Below, one piece after another: positions 45,782 through 46,849 of a stretch of 46,849 nucleotides of DNA. A program made the translations under genes and the position numbers. The DNA is from Acanthamoeba castellanii str. Neff. Taxonomy: Eukaryota > Discosea > Longamoebia > Acanthamoebidae. Below the pieces are notes generated by a model. That model ran no database searches, was not told the origin of the DNA, and saw only the letters and a list, made by a program, of their open reading frames with translations. The stretch spans positions 1 through 46,849 of the forward strand of contig NW_004457402.1 in assembly GCF_000313135.1 (NCBI RefSeq). Direction: 5' to 3'. Position 1 is the first letter of the stretch. The number at the start of each line of letters is the position of its first letter.

Positions 45782-46082
45782 AATGTTAGATCCAATAATA
45801 TAAAGTCCTTCCTGCCTGTTTGAGAGCTCTATGTCCTGGGGTGCAAACTTTCATTGTGTGACCCTTATGCTGGATGGTGGAGCACCAGTGGCAAGCAGTG
45901 GACAGCCTGCCAACCCTTTGATCACTGCCTGCACCACAAGTCCATCCTCTTCCATTAGGACAATGTCACCGCAGTGGTGTATCCTATTTTCGTGGTAGCG
46001 GCAACTCCAACAAAGCTTGAACAAAACGCGAAGACAGGCTGCCACTCCTCGATTAGAAGTGAGCAGGGACAAAATATTTTGC
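45782..46082. other. Intergenic region between DUS3 and tRNA-Lys
   Basis: Contains the 3' end region of the DUS3 transcript and the sequence downstream of the oppositely oriented tRNA. The longest open frame, on the minus strand, has no domain character. Nothing else recognised. Confidence 0.4.
46071..46074 (-). terminator. RNA polymerase III T-run terminator of tRNA-Lys
   Basis: Four Ts on the minus strand, eight bases past the tRNA 3' end, in a minimal polymerase III termination position. Confidence 0.6.
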
Positions 46083-46154
46083 GCCGACGGTGGGGCTCGA
46101 ACCCACGGCCACCAGGTTAAAAGCCTGGCGCTCTACCGACTGAGCTACGTCGGC
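46083..46154 (-). tRNA. tRNA-Lys (anticodon UUU)
   Basis: A 72-base cloverleaf with no intron. The acceptor stem pairs GCCGACG with CGTCGGC; the D arm is GCTC/GAGC. The anticodon stem CCAGG/CCTGG encloses loop CTTTTAA, giving anticodon TTT at 46121-46119. A T arm GTGGG/CCCAC closes loop TTCGAGC. The internal A box (TAGCTCAGTCGG) and B box (GGTTCGAGCCC) promoter elements are intact. Confidence 0.97.
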
Positions 46155-46451
46155 TTCTTCAAATCGTGGGATCCTCGCGCCCAGCGAAATTCGTCCTCCA
46201 CACGTGTGGTGTTCTGATTCAATGTTTTGCACTTCTACTTGGAGGAAGGAGATCAAGCGTGCACCGAACAAAAAGGTCCAAGAGGAGGACGAGAAAAGCG
46301 TAGAGGGTAGGGACAGGATAATCTTCGGGCCTGCTTGCTTGTGGGTGTGGTGTAGTGGAGTCGGAGTTGTGTTGTTGGCCTTTTGGTCGTATCCACACGG
46401 CAGAGTGTTCAGACAGCGACAACGGCAGTATCATTGGAGAAGTGAAACGTT
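46155..46451. other. Intergenic region between tRNA-Lys and the ArfGAP gene
   Basis: Lies upstream of the tRNA and downstream of the ArfGAP stop, both on the minus strand. No exon or repeat recognised. Confidence 0.4.
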
Positions 46452-46849
46452 CTACGACCAGCTCTCCATCGAGTTGAAGAAATCCGTCGCCATGCTCGCC
46501 AGCTGAAAGCAAAGCCAAAGAGTCAGTTGGAGGCGAAAAGTGACAGAGCGCGGAGAATGGCACACGCACCTTCTTGGTGCCCTGCACCACGGTGTCCTTG
46601 ACGGCGTTGAGATCGGTCTGGGCGTTCCAATTGCTCATGTCGCCGCCGCCTGTGTCGCGATGAGGCAGCCAGGTGAGTAAACAAGGCGCAGAGACAAGAC
46701 GAACTAAACATCAAAAAAGATATACATACCATTTTCCTCTTCCCTGCCAAAGTATTGGGCCGAAGAGATCGAGTTCGCCTGTGAACGGTGGAATGAAGGC
46801 AATGCCATGTGAGAACCCAATGGGTGCCAATCTGATGACCACAAGAATT
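46452..46849 (-). CDS. 3' end of a GLO3/ARFGAP2-3-type Arf GTPase-activating protein (5' part outside the window)
   Basis: Three terminal exons join in phase: 46778-46730, 46649-46570 and 46502-46452. They encode SISSAQYFGREEENG, then GDMSNWNAQTDLNAVKDTVV, then an amphipathic end LASMATDFFNSMESWS before TAG 46454-46452. The I-S-S-x-x-Y-F-G-R segment is the GLO3 motif found near the C-terminus of ARFGAP2/3 and yeast Glo3, which act on Arf1 in COPI vesicle formation at the Golgi. The catalytic zinc-finger GAP domain would lie beyond the right edge, so the assignment rests on this short motif and the amphipathic tail. Confidence 0.6.

Overview
The window looks like nuclear DNA of a free-living amoeba, most likely Acanthamoeba (castellanii type). 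It is GC-rich, genes are packed on both strands, and almost every gene is cut by short GT-AG introns with donors such as GTGCGT, GTACGT or GTACCC. It also carries a cyst-wall cellulose-binding lectin with three CBM49-like modules, the 'Luke' type described from Acanthamoeba. There is no operon structure, no CRISPR array and no recognisable transposon.

Layout, left to right. 1-1871 (-): 3' part of an unrecognised gene whose C-terminal part looks like a PH-fold (WH1-like) domain. 2062-3646 (-): mitochondrial SLC25 carrier. 3866-5156 (-): secreted triple-CBM49 lectin. 5809-7405 (+): four-CBS AMPK-gamma/SNF4-like protein. 7583-10941 (-): FG-repeat, nucleoporin-like protein with a propeller-like middle and a poly-Asp stretch. 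11192-12358 (+): arylamine N-acetyltransferase. 12404-17140 (-): mismatch-repair protein MSH2. 17274-18358 (-): P-loop GTPase-like, probably tail-anchored protein. 18630-19748 (+): intronless transmembrane coiled-coil protein with a degenerate GTPase-like N-terminus. 19829-23999 (-): large LRR / Cys-rich / multi-pass membrane protein. 24087-26029 (-): sterol O-acyltransferase. 26437-29111 (-): prenylcysteine oxidase. 29189-29881 (-): small ERF4/GOLGA7-like protein. 30097-33872 (+): TM9 (nonaspanin) protein. 33999-38170 (-): PH domain fused to an acid-lipase-type alpha/beta hydrolase. 38437-40141 (-): CCR4/Angel-type EEP nuclease. 40415-42090 (-): peroxisomal catalase. 42421-45781 (+): tRNA-dihydrouridine synthase 3. 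46083-46154 (-): tRNA-Lys(UUU). 46452 to the right edge (-): 3' end of a GLO3-type ArfGAP.

Most genes are eukaryotic housekeeping functions (mismatch repair, tRNA modification, lipid and sterol handling, Golgi/endosome traffic, peroxisome). The parts that stand out are the adjacent, divergently transcribed GTPase-like and pseudo-GTPase-like membrane genes, the PH-lipase fusion, the large LRR membrane protein and the FG/propeller protein. Four otherwise clean genes each need a single-base frame change, three of them in short homopolymers. I read these as draft-assembly errors unless reads show otherwise. Several introns are built almost entirely of GT/CA-type tandem repeats and others of AT-rich sequence.

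Exon joins were worked out by hand from splice sites and reading phase. They are firm for the AMPK-gamma-like, NAT, catalase and ArfGAP genes and approximate elsewhere.
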